This document shows, piece by piece, positions 38,739-48,534 of a stretch of DNA of 64,000 nt. Each line of letters begins with the position of its first letter. Position 1 is the stretch's first letter. Source of the stretch: VYFG01 sp965213885. GTDB taxonomy: Bacteria > Pseudomonadota > Gammaproteobacteria > Arenicellales > Poriferihabitantaceae. The stretch covers positions 806,001 to 870,000 of the forward strand of contig OZ243919.1 in assembly GCA_965213885.1 (NCBI GenBank), given 5' to 3'. A program made the position numbers and the translations under genes. A model generated the notes under the pieces. It had not been told where the DNA came from. It did no database searches and saw only the letters and a list, made by a program, of their open reading frames with translations.

Positions 38739-39662
38739 ATGAACAGACTGATCCGCTATTTTGTCTTTTGCATTCTTGGCATATCAAGTGTTGCCCAGGC
38801 CGCGCCCGTACTCAAGACGGAACAGCTTGCTGAAAATGTCTTCGTGCTGGTTGGTCCGACGACCAACCGCGACTCACAAAACCTGGGAAACAATGCCAAC
38901 TTCGGCGTTGTCGTCACCAGTGAGGGTGTCGTGCTCATCGACCCGGGCGCTACCCGTAAAGGCGCACGGATGATTCACGAAGCGATCCGTGCGATCACTG
39001 ACAAACCCGTCAGGGTGGTCATCAATACCGGAGGTCAGGACCATCGTTGGCTTGGCAACGGCTACTTCAAGGAGTTGGGCGCGTACATCGTGGCGAACGA
39101 AAAGGCGGTTGTCGACCAGAAGGACCGCATGCGGGATCAATTGATCAGTCTAACCGATCTTGTCGGCAGCGACGGAGTGGAAGGTACCGAGCCCGTGTAC
39201 GCTGACGAGACCTTTGCGGATCGGAAAGTCATGACGGCCGGAGATACGAGCCTGGAGATCCATCACGCAGGCCATGCCCATACCCCCGGCGACAGCTTCG
39301 TGTGGCTGCCCGGCACCCGGATCATGTTCACCGGAGACATCGTCTACATGGACCGCATGCTGGGAATCGGTCCGCAGTCTGCCCACCGCAGCTGGATCAC
39401 CGCGTTTGAGGCCATGGCAGCGAAACAGCCGAGGATCGTGGTCGGCGGGCACGGGATGCCTGCAGACCTGGACAGGGCCAGGGCTGACAGCTATGAATAC
39501 CTGATCTTCCTGCGGGGAGCCGTCCGGACGTTTATGGACAGCGGGCGCGGTATCGAGGAGATTGGCACGATCGACCAGTCCCGCTTCAGCTACCTGGAAA
39601 ATTTCGATTCACTGAGGGGTCGCAACGCACAGCGCGTGTTCGAAGAACTGGAATGGGAGTAA
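38739..39662 (+). CDS. Secreted metallo-beta-lactamase-fold protein with altered metal motif
   Basis: A 307-residue MBL-fold protein. The ATG at 38739 gives a signal peptide (MNRLIRYFVFCILGISSVAQA), so it is predicted periplasmic. The canonical T-H-x-H-x-D-H motif is replaced by NTGGQDH (residues 96-102): both first-site histidines are missing, but the Asp101-His102 pair remains. Downstream ligands look intact: AHTPGD (His181), FTGDIVY (Asp200) and VGGHGMP (His238). A single-metal site is therefore likely. The overall pattern resembles quinoprotein-relay or SoxH-like MBL proteins. The role is unknown. Confidence 0.82.
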   Translation: MNRLIRYFVFCILGISSVAQAAPVLKTEQLAENVFVLVGPTTNRDSQNLGNNANFGVVVTSEGVVLIDPGATRKGARMIHEAIRAITDKPVRVVINTGGQDHRWLGNGYFKELGAYIVANEKAVVDQKDRMRDQLISLTDLVGSDGVEGTEPVYADETFADRKVMTAGDTSLEIHHAGHAHTPGDSFVWLPGTRIMFTGDIVYMDRMLGIGPQSAHRSWITAFEAMAAKQPRIVVGGHGMPADLDRARADSYEYLIFLRGAVRTFMDSGRGIEEIGTIDQSRFSYLENFDSLRGRNAQRVFEELEWE

Positions 39663-39696
39663 ACTACTTCCGTCATCCATGCATCGCCGCCATCGG

Positions 39697-40418
39697 CGGT
39701 AATGTCTGTTCCAGCTACTTTATCTTCGGCAAGGTGGAATCCACGAACCGGCTGAGGTTGCGTGTGATCTTGAGATTCTTCGGGCCGAACTGCTGCCCGA
39801 TCCGTATTTCGAGGATGTGCCATCGATGCAGCCAAAGAATCGCAAGACGGCTGTCGCATTTCACGCCAAAGATGATCTTCCCGACACCCGCAGGGAAGTT
39901 TTCAAGCTGCTACAGAAAAAACCCCTACGCTTCTATGCAGTGGTCCGTATTCAGCGTGATCTGGCGACTTAGGTACAGCAACAGAACAAACGGGATGCAA
40001 CGTTCCGCCATCGCCGGGACGAACACTACGACCTGCTCGTGAAGCAACTCTTTCGCAAGTTGTACCACATGGCGGACGACGTCCATATCTGTTTTGCCAA
40101 GCGTAGCAACAAGTCCAGGAGCGTCGCATTTCGCACTGCGCTGGAAGAGGCTGCCAGGGCATTTGAACGCAGTTTCGGGTTCGCTCACCCAGCCAGGAAC
40201 AATATCGTTGCAAGTACGCCACCTGAATGTGTGGGGCTACAGGTCGCTGAACACTGCCTGTGGGTGTTGCAACGGTTCTACGAGCGCCAGGAAGGTTTCT
40301 GGACCTGATTTGGCCGCAGATTGGCGAGGTTCACGACTTGGATCTGGTGGAGGACGGCAAGCGGGGTGTCCTCTACACAAAAAGAAAACCGCTCAATCCA
40401 GCGGCTTTCAAGGAATAG
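39697..40418 (+). pseudogene. DUF3800 family gene, inactivated
   Basis: The frame carrying AELLPDPYFEDVPSMQ and REVFKLLQKKPLRFYAVVR is interrupted by TAG at 39970-39972, then resumes with LLVKQLFRKLYHMADD, a second block IVASTPPECVGLQVAEHC and LWVLQRFYERQEGF. A frameshift near 40300 then moves the ending LIWPQIGEVHDLDLV to another frame, closing with a stop at 40416-40418. The block order matches DUF3800 proteins, which are found in phages, islands and defence regions. The N-terminal part is also out of frame. Confidence 0.8.
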
Positions 40419-40754
40419 TGAGAGTGAGGCCGAGGATATGGGGTTTGCGGATCGCAATCTGCAAGCCACACGGCATGGAGCCGAATTCTGTCCTTGGCCA
40501 CGGATAGCTGATGGATGTATTCGTGGTGACTTTTTCAAGACTGTCCGTTTCCAACGGAGCCTGACGCGGGAAAAATGCCCCGATGGGTGCCTGGGGTGAA
40601 ATCCGGCACCTCCGGCAACAGGAGATCCAGGAAACCAGCCTGTACGCCATCCTTCCGGGGTAAAGGCATTCCACGGTCCTCCGAATACCGTTCCTTTACT
40701 AAGGAAGTTACCTACAGCGCAATTCCCTCGCCCGATGTCGGTTGCGTTGCGGAT
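40419..40754. other. Intergenic region downstream of the DUF3800 remnant
   Basis: About 336 bases between the dead DUF3800 gene and the end of the second ligase gene. No gene, terminator or repeat was recognised. Confidence 0.4.
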
Positions 40755-42137
40755 TCATACGTTCAGCAGCAGGTGCTCGCGTTCCCAGGCGCTGATTACG
40801 TTGAGAAAGGTATCGTACTCGTGGTGCTTGATGCTGGCGTACAGCCTGACGAAACGCTCGCCCAGGATCTTTCCAAGGGGCTCGCAGTCCAGCAGTTCAT
40901 CTACCGCCTCCCTCAGGGTATGGGGCAGCTGGCTTTCGGCGCCGTAGGCGTTTGTACTGACCGGCGGCGACGGTTTGATTTGTTCCACCATGCCGAGATA
41001 GCCGCAGGCCAGCGATGCTGCCAGCGCGAGGTAGGGGTTCACGTCCGCTCCGGCAATCCTGTTTTCCACCCTCCGTGCCTGGGGCGTGGATACCGGTACC
41101 CTGAGACCCGCGGTGCGATTGTCGTAACCCCAAGCGGTGTTGATGGGCGTTCCCCATTTATCCGGGGCCAGGCGCCGGTACGAGTTGACGTTGGGCGCGA
41201 TCAGCGCCATTGCGGCCGGCAGGTATTTCTGTATTCCGCCGATATGCCAGCGAAACAGCCTGCTCTCGTTGTCCCGCGTGTTGGAAAAGACGTTCCGCCC
41301 GGTACCGACGTCCACCACGCTCTGATGCACGTGCATGGCGCTTCCCGGTTCACCCTCCATGGGAGCCGCCATGAAAGTGGCGTAGATCTTGTGGCGCATG
41401 GCCACTTCCCTGAGTCCGCGCTTGAACAGGAACACCTGGTCCGCAAGGTCCATGGGGTTGCCGTGCAGAAGATTGATTTCCATCTGTGCGGCGCCGGATT
41501 CATGGATCAGGGTTTCGATTCCGATCTCCTGGATCTCGCAATAGTCGTAGAGATCCTCGAAAAGCGGGTCAAACTCGTTGACGGCATCCACGCTGAAAGC
41601 CTGGCGCCCGCTTTCCGCCCGCCCCGACCGTCCCACCGGGGGTTCCAGGGGGTAGTCCGGATCGGTGTTGGGCTTGACCAGGTAGAATTCCACCTCCGGC
41701 GCCACCACCGGGTTCCATCCCCGGGCCTCGTACAGGTCCAGCACCCTGCGCAGTACCTGGCGCGGGGCGATGTCGACCGGGGAGTCGTCAAGATAGAAGC
41801 AGTCGTGAATGATCACCGCGCTCGGATCCTCGGCGAACGGTACCTGGCGCACCGTACCGGGATCGGGCTTCAGGAAGATGTCGCCGTCGGTGTCGCCGAG
41901 GACATCCCACTGTGTCGGGTAGTTGCCGTCCACCGTCTGCGCGAAAATGGTTTCCGGCAGCCGCAATCCGACATCGTCCTGGTATTTCTTCGCCGGCAGG
42001 ATCTTGCCCTTGGCGACGCCGGCCATGTCCGGCACCACCGCCTCGATCTCCTCGATGTTGTTTTCGTCCAGCCAGTTGCGCAACTGGCTCGGAAGCTCGG
42101 TCGGGACGGGTCGCCTGGAGCGCTTTTTTCGTGTCAT
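40755..42137 (-). CDS. Gamma-glutamylputrescine synthetase-like ligase (second copy)
   Basis: A 460-residue glutamine synthetase family protein of the PuuA type. The ATG at 42137 gives MTRKKRSRRPVPTEL; the frame extends to 42461 only as an overlap with the divergent gene. Diagnostic segments are APEVEFYLVK and AAQMEINLLHGNP (metal-binding Glu residues), SAMHVHQSV (His) and DNRTAGLRVPVS. It is transcribed away from an FAD amine oxidase gene with 91 bases between the starts; in E. coli PuuA and PuuB are the first two steps of putrescine breakdown, so these two are likely partners. Confidence 0.9.
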   Translation of the reverse strand: MTRKKRSRRPVPTELPSQLRNWLDENNIEEIEAVVPDMAGVAKGKILPAKKYQDDVGLRLPETIFAQTVDGNYPTQWDVLGDTDGDIFLKPDPGTVRQVPFAEDPSAVIIHDCFYLDDSPVDIAPRQVLRRVLDLYEARGWNPVVAPEVEFYLVKPNTDPDYPLEPPVGRSGRAESGRQAFSVDAVNEFDPLFEDLYDYCEIQEIGIETLIHESGAAQMEINLLHGNPMDLADQVFLFKRGLREVAMRHKIYATFMAAPMEGEPGSAMHVHQSVVDVGTGRNVFSNTRDNESRLFRWHIGGIQKYLPAAMALIAPNVNSYRRLAPDKWGTPINTAWGYDNRTAGLRVPVSTPQARRVENRIAGADVNPYLALAASLACGYLGMVEQIKPSPPVSTNAYGAESQLPHTLREAVDELLDCEPLGKILGERFVRLYASIKHHEYDTFLNVISAWEREHLLLNV

Positions 42138-42228
42138 GTCGGCTGTGAAGTGATCGGGCGAAAGGCTATGATAATCGCTTTCGCCACCAATCTGTGAAAG
42201 CCATGTCCATATCAGCAGGGGCTGTCCG
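42138..42228. promoter_or_regulatory. Shared divergent promoter region of ligase and oxidase genes
   Basis: A 91-base spacer between two divergent starts must contain both promoters. An AGGGGC sequence precedes the TTG start of the oxidase. No clear operator palindrome was found. Confidence 0.5.
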
Positions 42229-43521
42229 TTGAACCGGCAGGATCGTGAAACCGCCCGATCCTGGTATGAAACCACCCGCCGGTACCAGATCGACGCCGGC
42301 AGGGTCAAAGGTGAACTGCGGGCGGACGTGGCGGTGATCGGCGGCGGACTGACCGGTGCCTCGGCGGCGCTGTGCCTGGCGGAACGCGGGGTGAGCGTGG
42401 CGCTCCTGGAATCCAGGCATTTCGGCTGGGGGGCGTCGGGCCGTAGCGGGGGGCAGATCATCTCCGGCTATTCCTGCGACCAGAAAGTGCTGGAAAAGCT
42501 CGCCGGCATGGAGACTGCCCGGGAACTCTGGGACCACAGTCTGGCGGCCCTGGAATACACCCGCGAACGGGTCCGGCGCCACGGCATCGACTGCGATCTG
42601 AGGAGTGGCTATCTTCACGTGGGCGTCAAGCAAAGGCATGCCAGGGAACTGGCCGAATGGGCCGGGCACCTGGACAGGGTCTACGGCTACCCGGCCCTTG
42701 GCTACCATACCGGAGAGGATCTTCGGTCTCAGCTTCGCTCAGAACTGTACCTGGCCGGTGTTTCCGATTCCCTGAGCGGCCACCTGCACCCGTTGAACTA
42801 CACCCTCGGGATGGTGAAGGCGGCAGGGGATGCCGGCGTGGCGCTGTATGAGGATGCTGCCGTGAACAGGGTGGCGTCCGGCTCCGGCGGTGCGAGCGTG
42901 GTGGAGACGGACGGGGGTCGTATTCGCTGTGAAAGCGTGGTCTATGCCTGCAATGCGTACCTGGACCGGCTGCACCCTGGCCTGAGGCATCTCATCATGC
43001 CGGTGGGCACCTATATCATCGCCACCGAACCCTTGGGGGAGCAGGCGGCGGGCGACCTGATCCCCGGGGACGCCGCGGTGGCGGATACCAATTTTGTGCT
43101 CGACTACTATCGCCTGTCCGCGGACACCCGCCTGCTGTTCGGCGGCCGGGTGAGCTATTCCACCCTGGAACCCATCCGTCTCAAGGAATCCCTCAAAAGA
43201 CGCATGCTGAGGGTGTTCCCCCAGCTTGCCGGAACCCGTGTCGAGTTTTCCTGGGGGGGATTCGTCGCCATCACCCGCAACCGGGCACCACACATCGGCT
43301 GCCTGCCGGGCAACGCCTTTCATGCCCAGGGGTATTCCGGACATGGCATGGCGCTGGCGGGCTACGCCGGGTCCCTGCTGGCGGATGCGGTGATGGGAGA
43401 ACGGGATAAACTCGCCTGTTTCGAACGCATCCCGCACAAGGCCTTTCCCGGCGGCCCGATCATGCGCAAGCCTGCGCTGGTGGCCGCCATGGCCTATCAT
43501 CGGCTGCTGGACAGACTGTAG
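42229..43521 (+). CDS. FAD-dependent gamma-glutamylamine oxidase (PuuB/OrdL-like)
   Basis: A 430-residue DAO-superfamily flavoprotein. The N-terminal SWYETT, the GGGLTGASAALCLAERG dinucleotide fold near residue 39 and FGWGASGRSGGQI are typical of gamma-glutamylputrescine oxidase. It would oxidise the gamma-glutamylated amine to an aldehyde. The start is a TTG at 42229, preceded by AGGGGC; no in-frame ATG exists before the upstream stop at 42172. The divergent ligase gene and the aldehyde dehydrogenase at 29751 could supply the adjoining steps. Confidence 0.87.
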   Translation: MNRQDRETARSWYETTRRYQIDAGRVKGELRADVAVIGGGLTGASAALCLAERGVSVALLESRHFGWGASGRSGGQIISGYSCDQKVLEKLAGMETARELWDHSLAALEYTRERVRRHGIDCDLRSGYLHVGVKQRHARELAEWAGHLDRVYGYPALGYHTGEDLRSQLRSELYLAGVSDSLSGHLHPLNYTLGMVKAAGDAGVALYEDAAVNRVASGSGGASVVETDGGRIRCESVVYACNAYLDRLHPGLRHLIMPVGTYIIATEPLGEQAAGDLIPGDAAVADTNFVLDYYRLSADTRLLFGGRVSYSTLEPIRLKESLKRRMLRVFPQLAGTRVEFSWGGFVAITRNRAPHIGCLPGNAFHAQGYSGHGMALAGYAGSLLADAVMGERDKLACFERIPHKAFPGGPIMRKPALVAAMAYHRLLDRL

Positions 43522-43541
43522 CGAAACAGACCGCCATCGAC

Positions 43542-45236
43542 ATGTTGAACCCCAAAGACGAATCAGGCGTGCCGGAGCACCCGGCCAGGGTTTCGGGCCG
43601 ATGGATCGCGGTCCTGACCATGTTGCTGCTTTCGGCCGGCACCGTGGCCGAGGAGCCGACCATCCCCTCCAGCCTGGTCGACATTGCCGGACAGATCCGG
43701 ACCCTGGAGGCACGCCTTGACGGTACTCGGGGAGAGGAAAGGGAATCGATCCGCCAGCGGCTCTGGACCCAGCAGCGACTTTACCGGGAAGAATCCTGGC
43801 AATATGTGGACGCGCTGGATCCGGAGGCTGTCGATGACAGGGACACGGGCGCCGGGATACTGGCGGAAATCTCGGCGATGCTCGTACGGGAACTGGATGC
43901 CGGCGAAGGGCGCATCGGTGAACTCAAGGAACTCGCGGACTCTTCGGACGAGGCTGTTGCGACGCAGGCGAGGGAGGATCTTCGCCTCGCCGAGTCCCGT
44001 CGAATGGACCTGCTGGAGGCCATGGTGGCCAATATCCCCCGGATGGACCGTTTCGGGCTCCCTTCCGGAGAAGATGCCGCCAGGGCCAGGACGCTCCTGC
44101 GCAGCCGGGCACAACTGCTGAGCGGCCAGATCGAACTGCAGAGCCTCCGCCTGGACGACATCGTCGCCTCGATGGAGGGGCTCGACCCGGACTCTTCGGA
44201 TCATGCCGACGCAAGACAGCAACGGATCGCCATCGATGCGGCAGTGGTGCGGACTGGGGAGCGGCTTTCTGCAGTGGCGAACCTGCTGGAGCGTCTCGGG
44301 GTCGATGTCGCGGAATATCGTCAGACCGCGTTCATGGCCACCGGCGACCTGTCGGCGGAGATACTTGACCGGCAGGTAGTGGGATCGGTGCTTGCGCGCT
44401 GGCTTGCGGAACTGAGGACCGGGTTCCTCCGTCACGGCCCGGATATCCTGACCCGCCTGGTGGTGGTGGTCATCATCCTGGTGGTGTTCTGGCTGCTCGC
44501 CCGGGTGGTGCGTGCGATGGTGCGGCGCGGGCTGGACAACCTGACCGGCGAGATGTCGACCCTGGCGCGCGATTTCCTCGTGGGGCTTTCCGCCAAGGCG
44601 GTACTGATCACCGGCATCCTGGTGGCCCTGTCCCAGTTCGGCCTGCAGATCGGCCCACTGCTGGCCGGACTCGGAATTGTCGGCTTTATCGTCGGGTTCG
44701 CCCTGCAGGACACGCTTTCCAACTTCGCGTCCGGCATCATGATCCTGATCTACCGGCCTTTCGATGTCGGGGACTACGTGGAGGCCGCCGGCGTGGCAGG
44801 AGAGGTCAAGCACATGAACCTCGTCAGCACCACGGTCCACACACCGCAGAATCACCGCCTGGTCATCCCCAACAACCGGATCTGGGGCAACATCATCCGC
44901 AACATCACTTCCCAGGACATGCGACGCGTGGACCTGTCGGTGGGCGTCAGCTACGAAGATGACATTGAACGGGTGGAGGCGCTTCTGTCGGAAATCGTGT
45001 CCGCCGAGGATCGTGTGAAATCCGAGCCGGAGCCCACCATCCGGCTGCACAACCTGGGCGAGTCGGCGGTGGAATTCACCGTTCGGGTCTGGGTGGACAG
45101 CGTCGATTACATGGGCGTGTTCTGGGAACTGACTCGCCGGATCAAGATCCGGTTCGACGAGGAGGGCATCAGTTTCCCCTATCCCCAGCGGACAGTTCAC
45201 CTGGTCTCCGCAAGCGGGAATGATGAGCGCGGCTGA
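43542..45236 (+). CDS. MscS-family channel with N-terminal periplasmic domain
   Basis: A 564-residue MscS-type channel. It starts 20 bases after the oxidase gene. An N-terminal signal-like hydrophobic stretch (about residues 21-36) is followed by about 260 residues rich in charged, helical sequence, probably a periplasmic coiled-coil region. The membrane part begins near residue 302 (TRLVVVVIILVVFWLLARVV) and the MscS core includes GFIVGFALQDTLSNFASG and VIPNNRIWGNII. The layout recalls large MscS relatives with periplasmic N-domains. It overlaps rluC by 17 bases. Confidence 0.88.
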   Translation: MLNPKDESGVPEHPARVSGRWIAVLTMLLLSAGTVAEEPTIPSSLVDIAGQIRTLEARLDGTRGEERESIRQRLWTQQRLYREESWQYVDALDPEAVDDRDTGAGILAEISAMLVRELDAGEGRIGELKELADSSDEAVATQAREDLRLAESRRMDLLEAMVANIPRMDRFGLPSGEDAARARTLLRSRAQLLSGQIELQSLRLDDIVASMEGLDPDSSDHADARQQRIAIDAAVVRTGERLSAVANLLERLGVDVAEYRQTAFMATGDLSAEILDRQVVGSVLARWLAELRTGFLRHGPDILTRLVVVVIILVVFWLLARVVRAMVRRGLDNLTGEMSTLARDFLVGLSAKAVLITGILVALSQFGLQIGPLLAGLGIVGFIVGFALQDTLSNFASGIMILIYRPFDVGDYVEAAGVAGEVKHMNLVSTTVHTPQNHRLVIPNNRIWGNIIRNITSQDMRRVDLSVGVSYEDDIERVEALLSEIVSAEDRVKSEPEPTIRLHNLGESAVEFTVRVWVDSVDYMGVFWELTRRIKIRFDEEGISFPYPQRTVHLVSASGNDERG

Positions 45237-46164
45237 TCCGCCGGCGGCGCGGACCGTCATGGCGGGGCCGGGGGACGCGGGCCAGCGCATCGACAATTTT
45301 CTCGCAAGGCACCTGAAGGGGGTGCCGAAAACCCGCATCTACCGTGCGCTCAGGAAGGGTGAGGTCCGGGTGAACGGTCACAGGACCCGGCCGCACTACC
45401 ACCTGGTGGACGGCGACCGGGTAAGGATTCCTCCGATTCGCTACCGCGTCGCCGGCGAACCGCCGGTGGTACCGGTGAAATTGCTGGATCAGGTGCCGGT
45501 GCTGTTCGAGGATGACCATATACTGGTGGTGGACAAGCCCGCGGGACTGGCGGTGCATGGCGGCAGCGGGATGGAATTCGGCCTGGTGGAGGCATTCAGG
45601 CAACTTCGCCCGGACCTGGATTTCCTGGAACTGGTGCATCGCCTGGACCGTGAAACCTCCGGCTGTCTCATGCTGGCCCTCGGCCGGCCCGCGCTGGTCG
45701 CGCTGCAGCGGCAACTGGCAGAGCGCAGGGGCATCCGCAAGCATTACCTGGCGCTGGTGAAGGGCGTGCCGCCCGCAGAGGACGCCGTAACCGTCGACCG
45801 GCCGCTTCGGCAGGTCCGCGGGCGGGACGGACGAAAACAGGTGGTGGTCGATGCAGGGGGGCAGCAGGCGAAGACAGTGTTCAGGATCCGCCAGGCGTTT
45901 GCCGATACGGCGCTGATGGAGGCGGAACTGCTTAGCGGCCGCATGCACCAGGCACGCGTTCATGCGGCCGAGATTGGCCATCCCATTGCCGGCGATCGCC
46001 TGTACGGCGACGACGAATTCAATGCACGCATGCAGGGGTTTGGTCTCGGCCGGCTGTTCCTGCATGCCGAGCGGTTGCGTATCCACCATCCCGAAGGCGG
46101 GCTTCAGCAAGATTTTTTTTCTCCCTTGCCCGTTCCGCTCGAATCGGTTCTGGCGGTGCTTTGA
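45220..46164 (+). CDS. rluC: 23S rRNA pseudouridine synthase RluC
   Basis: A 314-residue RluA-family enzyme. An S4-like RNA-binding domain at about residues 20-70 (RIDNFLARHLKGVPKTRIYRALRKGEVRVNG) precedes the catalytic domain with Asp in VHRLDRETSG. The later motif reads LLSGRMHQARVH where most relatives have TGRTHQIRVH, a conservative departure. The start lies inside the end of the MscS gene; ATG codons at 45220 and 45223 are equally possible. RluC modifies U955, U2504 and U2580 in E. coli; the specificity is inferred from similarity. Confidence 0.88.
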   Translation: MMSAADPPAARTVMAGPGDAGQRIDNFLARHLKGVPKTRIYRALRKGEVRVNGHRTRPHYHLVDGDRVRIPPIRYRVAGEPPVVPVKLLDQVPVLFEDDHILVVDKPAGLAVHGGSGMEFGLVEAFRQLRPDLDFLELVHRLDRETSGCLMLALGRPALVALQRQLAERRGIRKHYLALVKGVPPAEDAVTVDRPLRQVRGRDGRKQVVVDAGGQQAKTVFRIRQAFADTALMEAELLSGRMHQARVHAAEIGHPIAGDRLYGDDEFNARMQGFGLGRLFLHAERLRIHHPEGGLQQDFFSPLPVPLESVLAVL

Positions 46165-46239
46165 TCCCCGCCGTTCCGTCGCGTTCGGGGGCCCGGATCA
46201 CCGTGCTAAAATCCGCCCAACTTGAAATGACCTCCCTTC

Positions 46240-48534
46240 GTGTCAGCAGTCAGCAGTAAACGCTTACAGCCAAAGAATCGGCCGGCCGGGTCGGCGCTCG
46301 GGAGACTGCTCCGGGAGATCGGGCTCTTGGGGCTGCTGGCCTTCGCGGTCTATCTCCTGTTGTGCCTGGTATCGTGGACTCCCACGGACCCTGGGCCGAG
46401 CCATACCGGGGGCAGCGGCGATGTCAGCAATCTGGGCGGTAGGGTGGGTGCCTGGTTCGCGGACGGGATGTTCCATCTCTTCGGAAACATGGCCTACCTG
46501 TTCCTGATACTGGTAGTGACCCTCGTCTGGCGCCTTTTCCGCCAGCGGTCGGCCACGGGCCGCGTCAACCTGTCTTCTTTTCTGCTGCCCTCCGCCGGCT
46601 TCATTCTCGCCATGATGGGCGCCACCGCCCTGGAGCAGCTGTATTACCCGGTTCCCGATGCCGAGGCGGTGCATGCGGCCGGCGGCATCCTTGGGCATTA
46701 CTCGGCTGGCGCCCTGTCGGCCACCTTCGGAATTGTCGGCGTGACCATGATCATGCTCGCCCTCCTGATCACCGGCATTACCCTGGTGACCCATATTTCC
46801 TGGTTCCGGCTCATGGACCGGATCGGCTACGGGACGTTTGCCCTGGTGGCATGGGTCGGCTCCAGGAAGGAAGTCCGCGAGGATCGGCGGGAGGGCGTCA
46901 AGCAGAAGCGCAAGCGCGAGAAAACCGTCAAGGAGATCCGCACCGCCGCAGAGAGGTCCCCCCCGCGGATCGAGCCCAGAATCCAGACGCCGGCGAAACC
47001 GGAGCCGTCCGGCAAGGAGCGCCAGGCCAACCTGTTTACGGGGCTCGAGGGGGGAGAGCTACCGACGCTGTCCCTGCTCGAGACGCCCGCAGAGGACGGC
47101 AGCGGATATTCCCGGGACGCGCTGGAATCCATGTCCCAGGTACTGGTCAAGAAACTCAAGGACTTCAACGTCGACGTGACGGTGGACGCGGTGCAGCCGG
47201 GACCCGTGATCACCCGCTTCGAAATCCAGCCGGCTGCCGGTATCAAGGCGAGTCAGATCGTGGGTCTTTCCCGCGACCTTGCCAGGTCTCTCACGGTGGA
47301 CAGCGTGCGTGTGGTGGAGAACATTTCCGGCAAGAGCACCATGGGCATCGAGGTGCCCAACCAGAACAGGGAAATCGTACGGCTGGTGGAGGGTCTGGCT
47401 TCGCCGGCGTTCGAGAAAAGCGCCTCTCCGCTGACCCTGGTCCTTGGCAAGGACATCTCGGGCAACGCGGTGATCACCGACCTCATGAAAATGCCCCACG
47501 TGCTGATTGCCGGCACCACCGGCTCCGGCAAATCGGTCTGCATCAACGCCCTGATCCTGAGCCTCGTCTACAAGGCCACGCCGGACCAGATCCGCCTCAT
47601 CATGGTGGATCCCAAGTTTCTCGAGCTGTCGGTGTATGACGGCATCCCACACCTGCTGGCCCCGGTCGTGACCGACATGAACAAGGCGGCAAATTCGCTT
47701 CGCTGGTGCATCACGGAGATGGACCGGCGCTTTCGGATGATGGCGGAGATCGGGGTCCGGAACATCGCCGGCTACAACAGGAAGGTGGCGGACGCCAACA
47801 AGGCGGGTGAGCCGATTGTCGATGCCACTGTCGAGCAGGCAGAGGGCGAGCCCCCGGCCTACCTGGAGCGGTTGCCGTACATCGTTGTCATCGTCGACGA
47901 GCTCGCCGATCTGATGATGGTGGCCGGCAAGAAGATCGAGGAGATCATCATTCGCATCGCCCAGCGTGCCCGTGCCGCGGGCATCCACCTGGTGCTCGCC
48001 ACCCAGCGACCGTCCGTGGACGTGGTCACGGGGCTCATCAAGGCCAATGTGCCGACGCGGATCGCATTCCAGGTGTCCAGCCGCGCGGATTCGCGCACGG
48101 TGCTCGATCAGATGGGTGCCGAGTCCCTGCTGGGCCAGGGCGACATGCTGTTTCTGCCCCCGGGCACCGGGTTTACCCAGCGGGTGCACGGTTCCTTTGT
48201 CTCCGACGAGGAGGTGGCCAGGGTGGTCAAGGAACTGAAGGAATCCGGCCCCCCGGTCTATCTGGAGGAAGTCACCCTGGGAGGGGCAGACGGCGTCGGC
48301 GGCGGGGCGTTCGGCGAACCGGATGACGATGGCGAGTCGGATCCGCTGTACGACGAGGCCGTGCGATTCGTCACCCAGAGCCGCAAGGCTTCGATTTCTT
48401 CGATCCAGCGGGCCCTCAGGGTGGGCTACAACCGGGCCGCGCGCATGATTGAGACCATGGAGGAGGCCGGTGTCGTCTCGGCGGCGGACAACGGTAAGCG
48501 GGAGGTGCTGGCACCAGAGCCGCCGGCGGACTGA
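46240..48534 (+). CDS. ftsK: DNA translocase FtsK
   Basis: A 764-residue divisome protein that pumps DNA at the septum and activates XerCD at dif. The N-terminal membrane domain (about residues 27-200) has four hydrophobic segments; a short charged linker (about 205-270) leads to the motor with Walker A GTTGSGKS near residue 424 and Walker B IVVIVDELADL near 545; the C-terminal winged-helix gamma domain begins near YDEAVRFV. The linker is much shorter than in E. coli, giving a compact FtsK of ordinary size. A GTG start at 46240 is used. lolA follows after a 661-base gap. Confidence 0.95.
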   Translation: MSAVSSKRLQPKNRPAGSALGRLLREIGLLGLLAFAVYLLLCLVSWTPTDPGPSHTGGSGDVSNLGGRVGAWFADGMFHLFGNMAYLFLILVVTLVWRLFRQRSATGRVNLSSFLLPSAGFILAMMGATALEQLYYPVPDAEAVHAAGGILGHYSAGALSATFGIVGVTMIMLALLITGITLVTHISWFRLMDRIGYGTFALVAWVGSRKEVREDRREGVKQKRKREKTVKEIRTAAERSPPRIEPRIQTPAKPEPSGKERQANLFTGLEGGELPTLSLLETPAEDGSGYSRDALESMSQVLVKKLKDFNVDVTVDAVQPGPVITRFEIQPAAGIKASQIVGLSRDLARSLTVDSVRVVENISGKSTMGIEVPNQNREIVRLVEGLASPAFEKSASPLTLVLGKDISGNAVITDLMKMPHVLIAGTTGSGKSVCINALILSLVYKATPDQIRLIMVDPKFLELSVYDGIPHLLAPVVTDMNKAANSLRWCITEMDRRFRMMAEIGVRNIAGYNRKVADANKAGEPIVDATVEQAEGEPPAYLERLPYIVVIVDELADLMMVAGKKIEEIIIRIAQRARAAGIHLVLATQRPSVDVVTGLIKANVPTRIAFQVSSRADSRTVLDQMGAESLLGQGDMLFLPPGTGFTQRVHGSFVSDEEVARVVKELKESGPPVYLEEVTLGGADGVGGGAFGEPDDDGESDPLYDEAVRFVTQSRKASISSIQRALRVGYNRAARMIETMEEAGVVSAADNGKREVLAPEPPAD

